A stretch of 64,000 bases of DNA from Bradyrhizobium sp. CCBAU 53340. GTDB lineage: Bacteria > Pseudomonadota > Alphaproteobacteria > Rhizobiales > Xanthobacteraceae. A program made the translations under genes and the position numbers. Positions within the stretch are counted from its first letter, which is position 1, and every line of letters starts with the position of its first letter. The stretch spans positions 6,820,001-6,884,000 of the forward strand of contig NZ_CP030055.1 in assembly GCF_015291645.1 (NCBI RefSeq), read 5' to 3'. Below are positions 1 to 7,493 of this stretch, piece after piece. The notes below the pieces were generated by a model, which saw only the letters and a list, made by a program, of their open reading frames with translations, was not told the origin of the DNA and made no database searches.

Positions 1-24
1 GTTTGACAAGGTGGATTCTGAGAA

Positions 25-50
25 CGACTCCCACAACGCGGAGGGAGTCG
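25..50 (+). promoter_or_regulatory. Hairpin covering the transposase ribosome binding site
   Basis: Bases 25-32 (CGACTCCC) are perfectly complementary to 43-50 (GGGAGTCG), giving an 8-bp stem with a 10-nt loop ending one base before the ATG at 52. The purine-rich Shine-Dalgarno stretch (about 40-46) lies in the loop edge and 3' arm, so folding would hide it. IS elements often limit transposase translation this way to block read-through expression; applying that here is inference. Confidence 0.5.
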
Positions 51-51
51 G

Positions 52-1155
52 ATGGGGAAGTTCAAGAAGGCTTTTCGGCGGTTGTCGGACCCGCGCGCGG
101 CGAACGCACGGCACGATCTGCTGGAGGTGCTGGTTATCGCCTTGGCTGCGGTGCTGTGCGGAGCAGAGACCTGCTCGGACATGGCGGAGTTTGGAGAGGC
201 CAAGGAAGACCTGCTGCGACTGTTTCTGCGCCTGACGCACGGGATTCCCAGTCACGACACCTTCAGCCGCGTGTTCCGTTTGCTCGAGCCGGAAGCGTTC
301 GAAGCTGCGTTCCGGCGTTTCATGGCGGCGTTTGCCAAGGCTAACCGGCTCAATCTCACCGGAGTGGTCGCGGTCGACGGCAAGGCGCTGCGGGGCGCCT
401 TCGAGCGTGGTTCGCGCTACGAGCCTCTGCACCTGGTCAACGTCTTTGCGGTGGAGGCGCGAATGTCTCTTGCCCAGCAGAAGGCCCCCGGCCGCAACGA
501 GACCAAGGGGGCATTGGAGGTATTGGCGCTGCTGTCTCTTGAAGGCTGCATCGTCACGGCCGATGCGCTGCATTGCCATCGCGCGATGGCAAAGACGGTG
601 CTCGATCGCGGCGGCGACTATGTGCTGGCAATCAAGGCCAACCGTGGACCGCTGTTCAAGGCCGTGGTCGGGCAGTTTGCTCGGTCCGGCGAGCGTAGGG
701 CCACCAAAACGGTCGAACCCTCCACCCACGACCGGCGCGAAGCGCGCCGGGCAACCATCATGCGCAATACCAGTCTGGCTGCCGTCCACAGCTTCCCTGG
801 CGTCGTTGCGATCGGCCGCGTCACCTCGCGCAGGCAATTGCAGGGCAATCGCGCCGAGCCGCCGGTCGTGCGCTATTACCTGCTCTCCAAGCCCATGTCC
901 GCCAGGCGGCTGCTGTCGGTCACGCGCAGTCATTGGACGATCGAGAACCAGTTGCATTGGGTGCTCGACGTCCACTTCGACGAAGACGGCAACCGGGCGA
1001 GAATGGATCATGCTCCCGAGAACCTCGCCATCCTGCGCAGACTCGCGCTCAACATCCTTCGATCTTGTCCTGGTCCCACCTCCATACGCCGGAAAATCAA
1101 GCGCGCCGGCTGGGACGACACCTTCCTCCTCGCCCTGTTCGGCCATATGCGATAG
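52..1155 (+). CDS. ISAs1 family transposase
   Basis: A 367-residue DDE transposase that would cut and join the ends of its own IS. It has the N-terminal ISAs1 region (DLLEVLVIALAAVLCGAETC) followed by the catalytic core. The likely acidic triad is D109 in VVAVDGKALRG, D171 in VTADALHCHR, and E298 in HWTIENQLHWVLDV, all in the expected order and context. Length is normal for the family (about 370 residues) and the frame is open, so the enzyme may be active. The start at 52 has a Shine-Dalgarno sequence about 7 bases upstream, but it lies in a hairpin. The stop codon overlaps the right terminal repeat. Confidence 0.95.
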   Translation: MGKFKKAFRRLSDPRAANARHDLLEVLVIALAAVLCGAETCSDMAEFGEAKEDLLRLFLRLTHGIPSHDTFSRVFRLLEPEAFEAAFRRFMAAFAKANRLNLTGVVAVDGKALRGAFERGSRYEPLHLVNVFAVEARMSLAQQKAPGRNETKGALEVLALLSLEGCIVTADALHCHRAMAKTVLDRGGDYVLAIKANRGPLFKAVVGQFARSGERRATKTVEPSTHDRREARRATIMRNTSLAAVHSFPGVVAIGRVTSRRQLQGNRAEPPVVRYYLLSKPMSARRLLSVTRSHWTIENQLHWVLDVHFDEDGNRARMDHAPENLAILRRLALNILRSCPGPTSIRRKIKRAGWDDTFLLALFGHMR

Positions 1156-1187
1156 CCCTGCCCTCCAGGGGGAGGGTAAGAGCGACC

Positions 1188-2531
1188 TTACGCCGCCGCC
1201 TGGCCCAGCGCGGAGACGATGGTGTCGACGATGTCCTCGACCAAGATGCGGTCCTCCCCCTCGCCCATGACGCGGATCACGGGCTCGGTGCCGGAGGAGC
1301 GGATCAGGAGGCGGCCATGGCCGTTGAGGCGCTTCTCGCCGTCGGAGATCGCCGACTTGACGTCGGAATCGTCGAGCGGCTTGCCGCCCTTGTGACGGAC
1401 GTTCTTGAGGATCTGCGGCAGCGGATCGAAGCGGTGGCAGACCTCGGACACCGGCCGGCGCAGCTTCTGCACCACGGCCAGCACCTGCAGCGCGGCGACG
1501 AAGCCGTCGCCGGTCGTCGCGTAGTCGGACAGGATGATGTGGCCGGACTGCTCGCCGCCGAGATTGTAGCCGCCGTTCAGCATCTGCTCGAGCACGTAGC
1601 GATCGCCGACCGGCGTGCGCACGAGATCGATCCCCTGCCCTTTCAGGAAGCGCTCGAGGCCGAGATTGGACATCACGGTGGCGACGATGCCCGGACGCGA
1701 CAGACGTCCGTCCTCCTTCCAGCTCTGCGCGATCACCGCGAGCAGCTGGTCGCCGTCGACGACATGGCCGCGCTCGTCGACCAGGATGACGCGATCGGCG
1801 TCGCCGTCGAGTGCAATGCCGATATCGGCGCGCATCTCGCGTACCTTCTTCGACAGCGCCTCCGGCGAAGTCGAGCCGCAATCCTTGTTGATGTTGAAGC
1901 CGTCGGGCTCGACGCCGATCGGCACCACGTCGGCGCCCAATTCCCACAGCGCTTCCGGCACCACCTTGTAGGCGGCGCCATTGGCGCAATCGATCACGAC
2001 GCGCAGGCCCTCGAGCGAGAGGTCGCGCGGCAGCGTGCGCTTGGCGAATTCGATGTAGCGGTCATGCACGCCGTCGATGCGGCGGGCGCGGCCCAGGCTC
2101 GCGCTTTGTGCCAGCCGCTTGTCGAGCGATTCGTCGAGCAGCTGCTCGATCTGCCTCTCGACGTCGTCGGAGAGCTTGAAGCCCTGCGGGCCGAACAGCT
2201 TGATGCCGTTGTCCTCGAACAGATTGTGCGAGGCCGAGATCATGACGCCGAGATCGGCGCGCATCGACTTGGTCAGCATTGCGACCGCCGGCGTCGGCAT
2301 CGGGCCGACCAGCAGCACGTCCATGCCGACCGAGGTGAAGCCTGCGACCATCGCATATTCGATCATGTAGCCGGACAGGCGAGTGTCCTTGCCGATCACG
2401 ACCCGGTGGCGGTGGTCACCGCGCTGAAATGCAAGGCCTGCGGCCTGGCCGACCTTGAGCGCGAGCTCCGGCGTGATCAGTCCGTTGGCGCGGCCCCGGA
2501 TCCCGTCCGTCCCGAAATATTTGCGGCTCAT
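1188..2531 (-). CDS. glmM: Phosphoglucosamine mutase
   Basis: Converts glucosamine-6-phosphate to glucosamine-1-phosphate, the step before UDP-GlcNAc in peptidoglycan and lipid A synthesis; cytoplasmic. The 447 residues match the usual GlmM length. The N-terminus [12 protein letters not shown] is the family signature; the phosphoserine loop ISASHN has the catalytic Ser near residue 101; GDADR, the metal-binding loop, and the C-terminal [12 protein letters not shown] phosphate loop are present. The start at 2531 was preferred to an upstream in-frame start at 2597 because it has a GGGGGA ribosome site and fits the conserved N-terminus. An ISAs1 element sits 27 bp past the stop and may have displaced the native 3' end. 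Confidence 0.97.
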   Translation of the reverse strand: MSRKYFGTDGIRGRANGLITPELALKVGQAAGLAFQRGDHRHRVVIGKDTRLSGYMIEYAMVAGFTSVGMDVLLVGPMPTPAVAMLTKSMRADLGVMISASHNLFEDNGIKLFGPQGFKLSDDVERQIEQLLDESLDKRLAQSASLGRARRIDGVHDRYIEFAKRTLPRDLSLEGLRVVIDCANGAAYKVVPEALWELGADVVPIGVEPDGFNINKDCGSTSPEALSKKVREMRADIGIALDGDADRVILVDERGHVVDGDQLLAVIAQSWKEDGRLSRPGIVATVMSNLGLERFLKGQGIDLVRTPVGDRYVLEQMLNGGYNLGGEQSGHIILSDYATTGDGFVAALQVLAVVQKLRRPVSEVCHRFDPLPQILKNVRHKGGKPLDDSDVKSAISDGEKRLNGHGRLLIRSSGTEPVIRVMGEGEDRILVEDIVDTIVSALGQAAA

Positions 2532-2750
2532 ATCGTCCCCCAAGCAACAACCAGGGATCCCCAAGACAACCTCCGGGTGCCCGAACGAGCCCCGCATCCC
2601 TGATTTGCTGGGGTCTTATAACGCCCACACGGCTAACTTGGCTTCAAAAAATATGATGAATCATTACGGAACCGGGAACCCCAGCGGCCCGGTAACCTGC
2701 TGTTAGTATTATATTTCCGCCTTAGGGGCAGAACGAAGCGGAACCCTTCG

Positions 2751-2960
<210 letters not shown>

Positions 2961-3021
2961 CTAGATGACCCCTCAATCTTCCGATGCAAGACTTCGCCAC
3001 GAGACGGGCCGGGGAACGTTC

Positions 3022-4164
3022 ATGAAGCACATCACCTGTATCGACGATCTTCGCGCGCTGCATAAGCGCCGCGTGCCGAAGGCGTTCTTCGACTATTGCG
3101 ACCGCGGCTCCTATGCCGAGGAAACGCTGCGCGCCAACCGCGAGGACATGCAGGCGATCAAGTTCCGCCAGCGCATCCTGGTCGACGTCTCCAAGCGCGA
3201 CACCTCGACTACGATCCTCGGCGAGCCCTCGACCATGCCGCTGATCCTGGCGCCGGTCGGCCTGCTCGGCATGCAACATGGCGACGGCGAGATCCATGCC
3301 TGCCGCGCCGCGCAAGCCGCCGGCATCCCATTCACGCAATCGACCATGTCGATCTGCTCGATCGAGGACATCGCGGCCGCCGTCGACAAGCCGTTCTGGT
3401 TCCAGCTTTACGTGATGAAGGACCGCGGCTTCATCAAGGACCTGATCCAGCGCGCGATCGCCGCCAAGTGCAGCGCGCTGGTGCTCACCGTCGATCTTCA
3501 GGTGATCGGCCAGCGCCATGCCGACATCAAGAACGGTATGACGATCCCGCCGGAGTGGACACTGTCGAAGTTCCTCGATTTCGCGACCAAGCCCGCCTGG
3601 GTTTCCGGCGTGCTGCAGGGCAAGCGCCGCACCTTCGGCAACATCGCCGGTCACGTGAAGAACACCGAGGACCTCAACCGCCTCGCCGAATGGACCGCCT
3701 CGCAGTTCGACACCTCCTTGAACTGGAAGGACGTCGAGTGGATCCGCAGCATCTGGCCGGGCAAGCTCATCATCAAGGGCATTCTCGACGTCGAGGACGC
3801 CGAGGAAGCCGCCAAGACCGGCGCGCAGGCGCTGGTGGTGTCGAACCATGGCGGCCGTCAGCTCGACGGCGCGCCGTCCTCAATCGAGGTGCTGCCGGAG
3901 ATCGCCGACGCGGTCGGCGACAAGATGGAGATCATGTTCGACGGCGGCATCCGCTCCGGCCAGGACGTGATGCGCGCGCTCGCGCTCGGCGCCAAGTCCT
4001 GCATGATCGGCCGCGCTTATGCGTATGGCCTGGGTGCCGGCGGTCAGGCCGGCGTCGCCAAGGCGATCGACATCATCCAGAAAGAGCTGCTGACCACGAT
4101 GGGCCTGTGCGGCGTCAACAGGATCGACGAGATCGACGATCACGTGATTGCGGTGGCACCGTAG
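3022..4164 (+). CDS. lldD: FMN-dependent L-lactate dehydrogenase / alpha-hydroxy-acid dehydrogenase
   Basis: A 380-residue TIM-barrel flavoenzyme that oxidises L-lactate or a related 2-hydroxy acid, passing electrons to the respiratory chain. The catalytic His276 and substrate-binding Arg279 lie in SNHGGRQLDG, preceded by the FMN-contacting Lys in LIIKGI. The phosphate-binding end DGGIRSGQDV and the late IGRAYAYGLGAGG are also family features. The start at 3022 puts the protein at MKHITCIDDLR, typical of LldD; the longer in-frame start at 2965 would add 19 unlikely residues. It is a single gene, divergent from a small acidic ORF. The exact substrate cannot be told from sequence alone, since glycolate and mandelate enzymes share the fold. 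Confidence 0.92.
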   Translation: MKHITCIDDLRALHKRRVPKAFFDYCDRGSYAEETLRANREDMQAIKFRQRILVDVSKRDTSTTILGEPSTMPLILAPVGLLGMQHGDGEIHACRAAQAAGIPFTQSTMSICSIEDIAAAVDKPFWFQLYVMKDRGFIKDLIQRAIAAKCSALVLTVDLQVIGQRHADIKNGMTIPPEWTLSKFLDFATKPAWVSGVLQGKRRTFGNIAGHVKNTEDLNRLAEWTASQFDTSLNWKDVEWIRSIWPGKLIIKGILDVEDAEEAAKTGAQALVVSNHGGRQLDGAPSSIEVLPEIADAVGDKMEIMFDGGIRSGQDVMRALALGAKSCMIGRAYAYGLGAGGQAGVAKAIDIIQKELLTTMGLCGVNRIDEIDDHVIAVAP

Positions 4165-4194
4165 GGATGGCGAGGTGCCGCTACTAACTCAGCC

Positions 4195-4335
4195 GTCGTC
4201 CCGGCGAAGGCCGGGACCCATAACCACGGGAGTTGGTTTGGCGAAGACTGGAAGTTGCTGAGCCTTCGCGCGGTATTGATACCTGCAACTATCGATAAAT
4301 CACGCGGTATGGGTCCCGGCCTTCGCCGGGACGAC
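4195..4335. repeat. Long inverted repeat, CGTCCCGGC / GCCGGGACG type
   Basis: Two arms in inverted orientation, 4195-4227 and 4308-4335, each carry GTCGTCCCGGCGAAGGCCGG or its complement followed by GGACCCATA. They flank an 80-base centre without coding signs. The same family recurs at 46045-46197 and 47567-47699. It fills the gap between the converging lldD and the secreted-protein gene and may act as a two-way transcription barrier. Confidence 0.8.
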
Positions 4336-4361
4336 ACCGAGAATATAGCAGCAGCTTCGCC

Positions 4362-4988
4362 TCACATCGGCGGCGTCACGCCGTCACGCCCCACATTGAC
4401 CCGGTTCGCCTCCAGCGTGCCGTCGTCCTTCTTCGCCGCGCCGAAGATGATCAGCTTGGCGCCGGACTTCACTTCCGATTTGTCGCTGGCGACGAAGGTG
4501 ACAACAGGGGTATCAGGCGGCACCACGACTTTCTTTTCGCCGTCCTTGTATTTCACCGTGATGTTCTGGCCGTCGGTGCCCTTCACCGTCTCTGCCACAG
4601 TGGCGTTGGTCATGGTGGAATTGGCGCGCGCATCCCAGGGGCGAAAACCTTCAGCGACGCCGCGCTGGTTTTCCGGGAAGATGTGGACGGCAATGGCCTT
4701 CTGCGTGCCGTCGGGCTCCGGCATCGCGGTGACGCCGATGTAAGAGCCCTCCTTGATCGCGGAGAGCTCCGTCTTCACCACGGCGAAGACGGCGACGTTG
4801 TCGGTCATCTTCACCTTCACATCGCTGCCCTCGCGGGTCTTGATCGCGAGCGTGTTGCCGTCGACGTCTTCGATGATGCCGCGGATGCGGACCGTCGGCG
4901 CCTGCTGCGCCGACACTGATGACGTCACGAGACAGGCAACGAACGCGGCCGCGACGGCGCACAGCATCCAGTTGTTCAGCTTCGACAT
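4362..4988 (-). CDS. Secreted hypothetical protein, paralogue of the adjacent gene
   Basis: A 208-residue protein with an N-terminal signal peptide (hydrophobic to about residue 25, cleavage after VSAQ), so periplasmic. The mature part has two similar beta-rich halves: IRGIIEDVDGNTLAIKTREG and later ITVKYKDGEKKVVVPP, each resembling the small OB/SH3-like metal-tolerance or DUF5666-like folds, and ends in the shared VGRDGVTPPM. It is clearly homologous to the gene just upstream (5063-5689). Both run the same way, 73 bp apart, probably as one transcript. Function is unknown; binding of a metal or small ligand is a guess. Confidence 0.8.
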   Translation of the reverse strand: MSKLNNWMLCAVAAAFVACLVTSSVSAQQAPTVRIRGIIEDVDGNTLAIKTREGSDVKVKMTDNVAVFAVVKTELSAIKEGSYIGVTAMPEPDGTQKAIAVHIFPENQRGVAEGFRPWDARANSTMTNATVAETVKGTDGQNITVKYKDGEKKVVVPPDTPVVTFVASDKSEVKSGAKLIIFGAAKKDDGTLEANRVNVGRDGVTPPM

Positions 4989-5062
4989 GATTGTCCCCTC
5001 GGGAAGTGGCGGCGATCAACGGCAAACCCCGTGCGATCGCCGCTATTCCCTGAGACCCCCGA

Positions 5063-5689
5063 TCACATCGGCGGTGTCAGGCCATCCCGCCCGACGCTGA
5101 CGCGATTGGTCTCGAACGAGCCGTCGGGCAGTTGCTTCATGAATGCGATGACCTGGGCGCCGGCCTTCAGTTCCGACTTATCGCCGGGAACGAAGGTCAC
5201 GACCGGTGTCATATCGGAGACGAACACCTTCTTCTCGCCGTCCTTGTACTTCACCAGCAGCGTATGGCCGTCATTGCCGATCACACTCTCCGACACCGTG
5301 GCATTGGTCATGCTGGAATTCGGCTTGAGATCATAGGGCCGCGAGCCCTCGCCGGTGCCGCGCATGCTCTCCGGAAACACATGGACCTCGACGGCGTTGT
5401 TGCCGCCGTCCGGCCCCGGCACGGTGGTGGCGCCGACAAAGGAACCGACCTTGACGTCGGCGAGCGAGATCTTGGTGACGCCGACGACGCGCGCGTCGGA
5501 GGCGATATGCAGCTTGACGTCCTCGCCGGTGCGCGACTTGACCTGCAGGATGTCACCATCGACGCCCTCGACCGTGCCGCGCACGCGCGTCGGCACCGGC
5601 GCCTTTTGCGCGACGGCAGCAAAGGTGGAAGCAGCCACCATCGCGACGGCGATGAGTGGACGCGTGAAACTTGCACGTTGGATCGTCAT
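5063..5689 (-). CDS. Secreted hypothetical protein, tandem paralogue
   Basis: A 208-residue protein with a signal peptide (cleavage near AAVAQ) and the same two-part mature domain as the gene at 4362-4988: RVRGTVEGVDGDILQVKSRT, LLVKYKDGEKKVFV, PVVTFVPGDKSELKAG and the end VSVGRDGLTPPM. The start at 5689 has GGAGA 8-9 bases upstream; an in-frame start at 5710 is possible but would add residues before the signal peptide. The pair looks like an old tandem duplication, as identity is high in the C-terminal half and low near the signal peptide. Role unknown, probably periplasmic. Confidence 0.8.
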   Translation of the reverse strand: MTIQRASFTRPLIAVAMVAASTFAAVAQKAPVPTRVRGTVEGVDGDILQVKSRTGEDVKLHIASDARVVGVTKISLADVKVGSFVGATTVPGPDGGNNAVEVHVFPESMRGTGEGSRPYDLKPNSSMTNATVSESVIGNDGHTLLVKYKDGEKKVFVSDMTPVVTFVPGDKSELKAGAQVIAFMKQLPDGSFETNRVSVGRDGLTPPM

Positions 5690-5743
5690 TGATGTCTCCG
5701 ATTGTCCCACGGGGTAGAACGCCGGAGACGGCGCACTATTCTC

Positions 5744-6583
5744 TCAAGTCTTTGTGAGATCGGCCTCGACCAGCGCGCGGAGCTCGGCGGTCACCTCGGG
5801 TCGCTGGCCGAACCATAGCTCGAAGCCGCGCACCGCCTGGTGCAGGAGCATGCCGAGGCCGTCGGCGGTCCTCAGTCCGCGGGCCGTTGCGGCGCCGAGC
5901 AGCGGCGTCACCAGGGGAACATAGACGAGATCGGCGACCACGGCCCCTTGCGGCAGTCGCGCCGCATCGACCTCGAGCGCGGGTTGCCCGTGCATGCCGA
6001 GCGAGGTCGTGTTCACGAGAAGTTTTGCGCGCGGCAGGACGTCGTTGATCCCCTCCCAGGGCAGCGGCCGTACGTTCGGCCCGAACTGCGTCGCCAGTGC
6101 CTCGGCGTGCGCCAGGGTGCGGTTGGCAAGATGGACATTGGTGAAGCCGCGGTCGAGCAGGCCGAACACCACCGCGCGCGAGGCGCCCCCCGCCCCCAGA
6201 ACCAGCGCCTCACTGGCTTTGTCCCACCCGGGCGCACTGGCGTCGAGATTATCGAGAAAGCCCTCGACATCGGTATTGGTCGAACGCAGCTCACCGTCTT
6301 CGAACCACAGCGTGTTGGCGGCGCCCACGGCCTTGGCGCGCGCGTCGGGGGTCGACAATTCGAGCACGCCGACCTTGTGCGGGATGGTGACGTTGGCGCC
6401 GACGAAACCGCGTAGCGACAGCCGCAGCACGAAATCCCTGAGATCATCGGGCGGAACAGCCTCGATGACATAGCCGCCTTCGATGCCGAGCGTGCGCAGC
6501 CAGTAATGATGGATCAGCGGCGAGCGCGAATGCGCGGCCGGCCATCCGATCAAGCAGGCTGCGGGGGTTTTCGGCGCGCTCAT
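5744..6583 (-). CDS. aroE: Shikimate dehydrogenase
   Basis: Reduces 3-dehydroshikimate to shikimate with NADPH in aromatic amino acid synthesis. The 279 residues match the family. Lys70 in NVTIPHK and Asp105 in STNTD are the catalytic pair; the nucleotide-binding loop is LGAGGAS near residues 128-134, and ANRT follows the second strand, as expected for an NADP enzyme. In rhizobia aroE is usually found with maf, coaE and dnaQ; here it stands beside a broken permease gene, so it may be a second copy or a lineage with a rearranged locus. The start overlaps the reading frame of the SulP remnant by 4 bases, which is incidental. Confidence 0.93.
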   Translation of the reverse strand: MSAPKTPAACLIGWPAAHSRSPLIHHYWLRTLGIEGGYVIEAVPPDDLRDFVLRLSLRGFVGANVTIPHKVGVLELSTPDARAKAVGAANTLWFEDGELRSTNTDVEGFLDNLDASAPGWDKASEALVLGAGGASRAVVFGLLDRGFTNVHLANRTLAHAEALATQFGPNVRPLPWEGINDVLPRAKLLVNTTSLGMHGQPALEVDAARLPQGAVVADLVYVPLVTPLLGAATARGLRTADGLGMLLHQAVRGFELWFGQRPEVTAELRALVEADLTKT

Positions 6584-7140
6584 CTGTCCCTCGGGTCGTG
6601 TCGAGGCCGATCCATTTCGCGTCCTGTCGCTCCTGTCAAGCAGGCGGAGGCTACTCCGTGGCTTCGGCCACGCCGGGGGCCGCCTTGATGTCGGCGACCG
6701 CGCGCTCGAAGCTGACTTGCAAAGATGATCACGGCGATGCCGGCAGTGCAGCCGACCGTGACGGGACAGGGAATGAACTTGATGTAAGTGCCGACGCGCA
6801 GCAGGCCCGCGGCGACCAGCATCAGACCCGCCATCGGGGTGGCGAGAATGACCCCGTCGACGCCGTGCCGCTCCGCCGTCACCGCGACCAGCACGATGAA
6901 GGCGCCCGCGGGCCCGCCGATCTGGAAACGACTGCCGCCGAGCAGCGAGGCGATGAAGCCGCCGACGACCGCGGTGTAAAGGCCGCGGTCCGGCGTCACA
7001 CCGGAGGCGATCGCGATCTCCATCGACAGCGGCAGCGCGACGATCGCAACCGTGAGGCCTGCGAAAACGTCGGCGCGGAAATCCGCAAGGCCATAGCCTT
7101 CGCGCCAGACATCACCTTGGGGCGAGCGCAAAGTCTCCAC
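6580..7140 (-). pseudogene. Truncated SulP-family anion permease
   Basis: Residues 1 to about 143 are the N-terminus of a SulP (SLC26-like) transporter: ADVFAGLTVAIVALPLSMEI, then GLYTAVVGGFIASLLGGS, the signature GGPAGAFIVLV, and GCTAGIAVIIFASQ. Full SulP proteins have about 500 residues with more helices and usually a STAS domain. Here homology stops near base 6715, and the frame continues into Arg-rich nonsense to 6580. In the adjacent frame the DNA after the break encodes SFERAVADIKAAPGVAEATE followed by a stop at 6651, which looks like the end of another protein. This suggests an internal deletion joining two genes. Not expected to make a working transporter. Confidence 0.75.
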
Positions 7141-7174
7141 ACCCGCTTCCTTCGTCGCACAACAGCGTTGGCTC

Positions 7175-7310
7175 CGTCATCCTGAGGTGCGAGGCCGGCG
7201 ATGCGAGCGCATCGCTGGCCGAGCCTCGAAGGATGCACGGCCTCGATGCAGCCGGGCCGTCGCCCTTCGAGGCTCGCCTTGCTTCGCAAGACGAGCACCT
7301 CAGGATGACG
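7175..7310. repeat. Inverted repeat, GTCATCCTGAGGTGC type
   Basis: The left end CGTCATCCTGAGGTGC (from 7175) is matched in inverted form by GCACCTCAGGATGACG ending at 7310. Internal parts (GAGGC / GCCTCG, GAAGG / CCTTC) pair as well. It lies between the SulP remnant and the EF-G-like gene, in a 350-base stretch with no gene. Confidence 0.8.
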
Positions 7311-7337
7311 GTGATAGATAAGCTCCCGCTGGTTCCT

Positions 7338-7416
7338 CCGTCATTGCGAGCACCAGCGAAGCAATCCGCGGGGAGACCGACTGGATTGCTTCGTCGCTTC
7401 GCTCCTCGCAATGTCA
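7338..7416. repeat. Inverted repeat, CGTCATTGCGAG / CTCGCAATG type
   Basis: CGTCATTGCGAG at the left pairs with CTCGCAATG at the right, with GAAGCAATCC and GGATTGCTTCG inside also complementary. A second copy lies at 21709-21796. Typical dispersed palindrome with no coding content. Confidence 0.8.
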
Positions 7417-7440
7417 CGTGGAGAGGCCGCAGCACGACGT

Positions 7441-7470
7441 CTCCTCTCCCCGCGAGAGCGGGAAGAGGAG
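7441..7470. repeat. Short palindrome CTCCTCTCCC / GGGAAGAGGAG
   Basis: A hairpin of about 10 bp with a CGCGAGAGC centre, related to the CTCTCCCCG...CGGGGAGAG family also at 9698, 10355 and 22871. It sits just downstream of the EF-G-like stop (minus strand) and could help end that transcript. Confidence 0.6.
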
Positions 7471-7493
7471 AAGGTTGTGCCTCCCTAACCGAC

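Larger units (their letters stand above)
1..1160 (+). mobile_element. ISAs1-family insertion sequence, left end outside window
   Basis: The element is defined by its transposase gene. The right end is placed near 1160 because the sequence just after and overlapping the transposase stop (about 1141-1160) has the form of an ISAs1-type terminal repeat, ending in CCCTG. No matching inverted copy is seen in bases 1-51, so the left terminus lies upstream of the window. The DNA just outside the right end (1161-1180) resembles half of a palindromic repeat found intact at 35861-35888, so the IS probably landed in such a repeat. It lies 27 bp beyond the glmM stop and is transcribed towards it. The family call is firm; the exact boundary and target duplication are inferred. 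Confidence 0.8.

Noticed and set aside
933..2603. Long 556-residue plus-strand frame across IS end and glmM
   Set aside because: Antisense to glmM with Arg/Asp/His-rich composition typical of shadow frames in GC-rich DNA; no ribosome site or family match.
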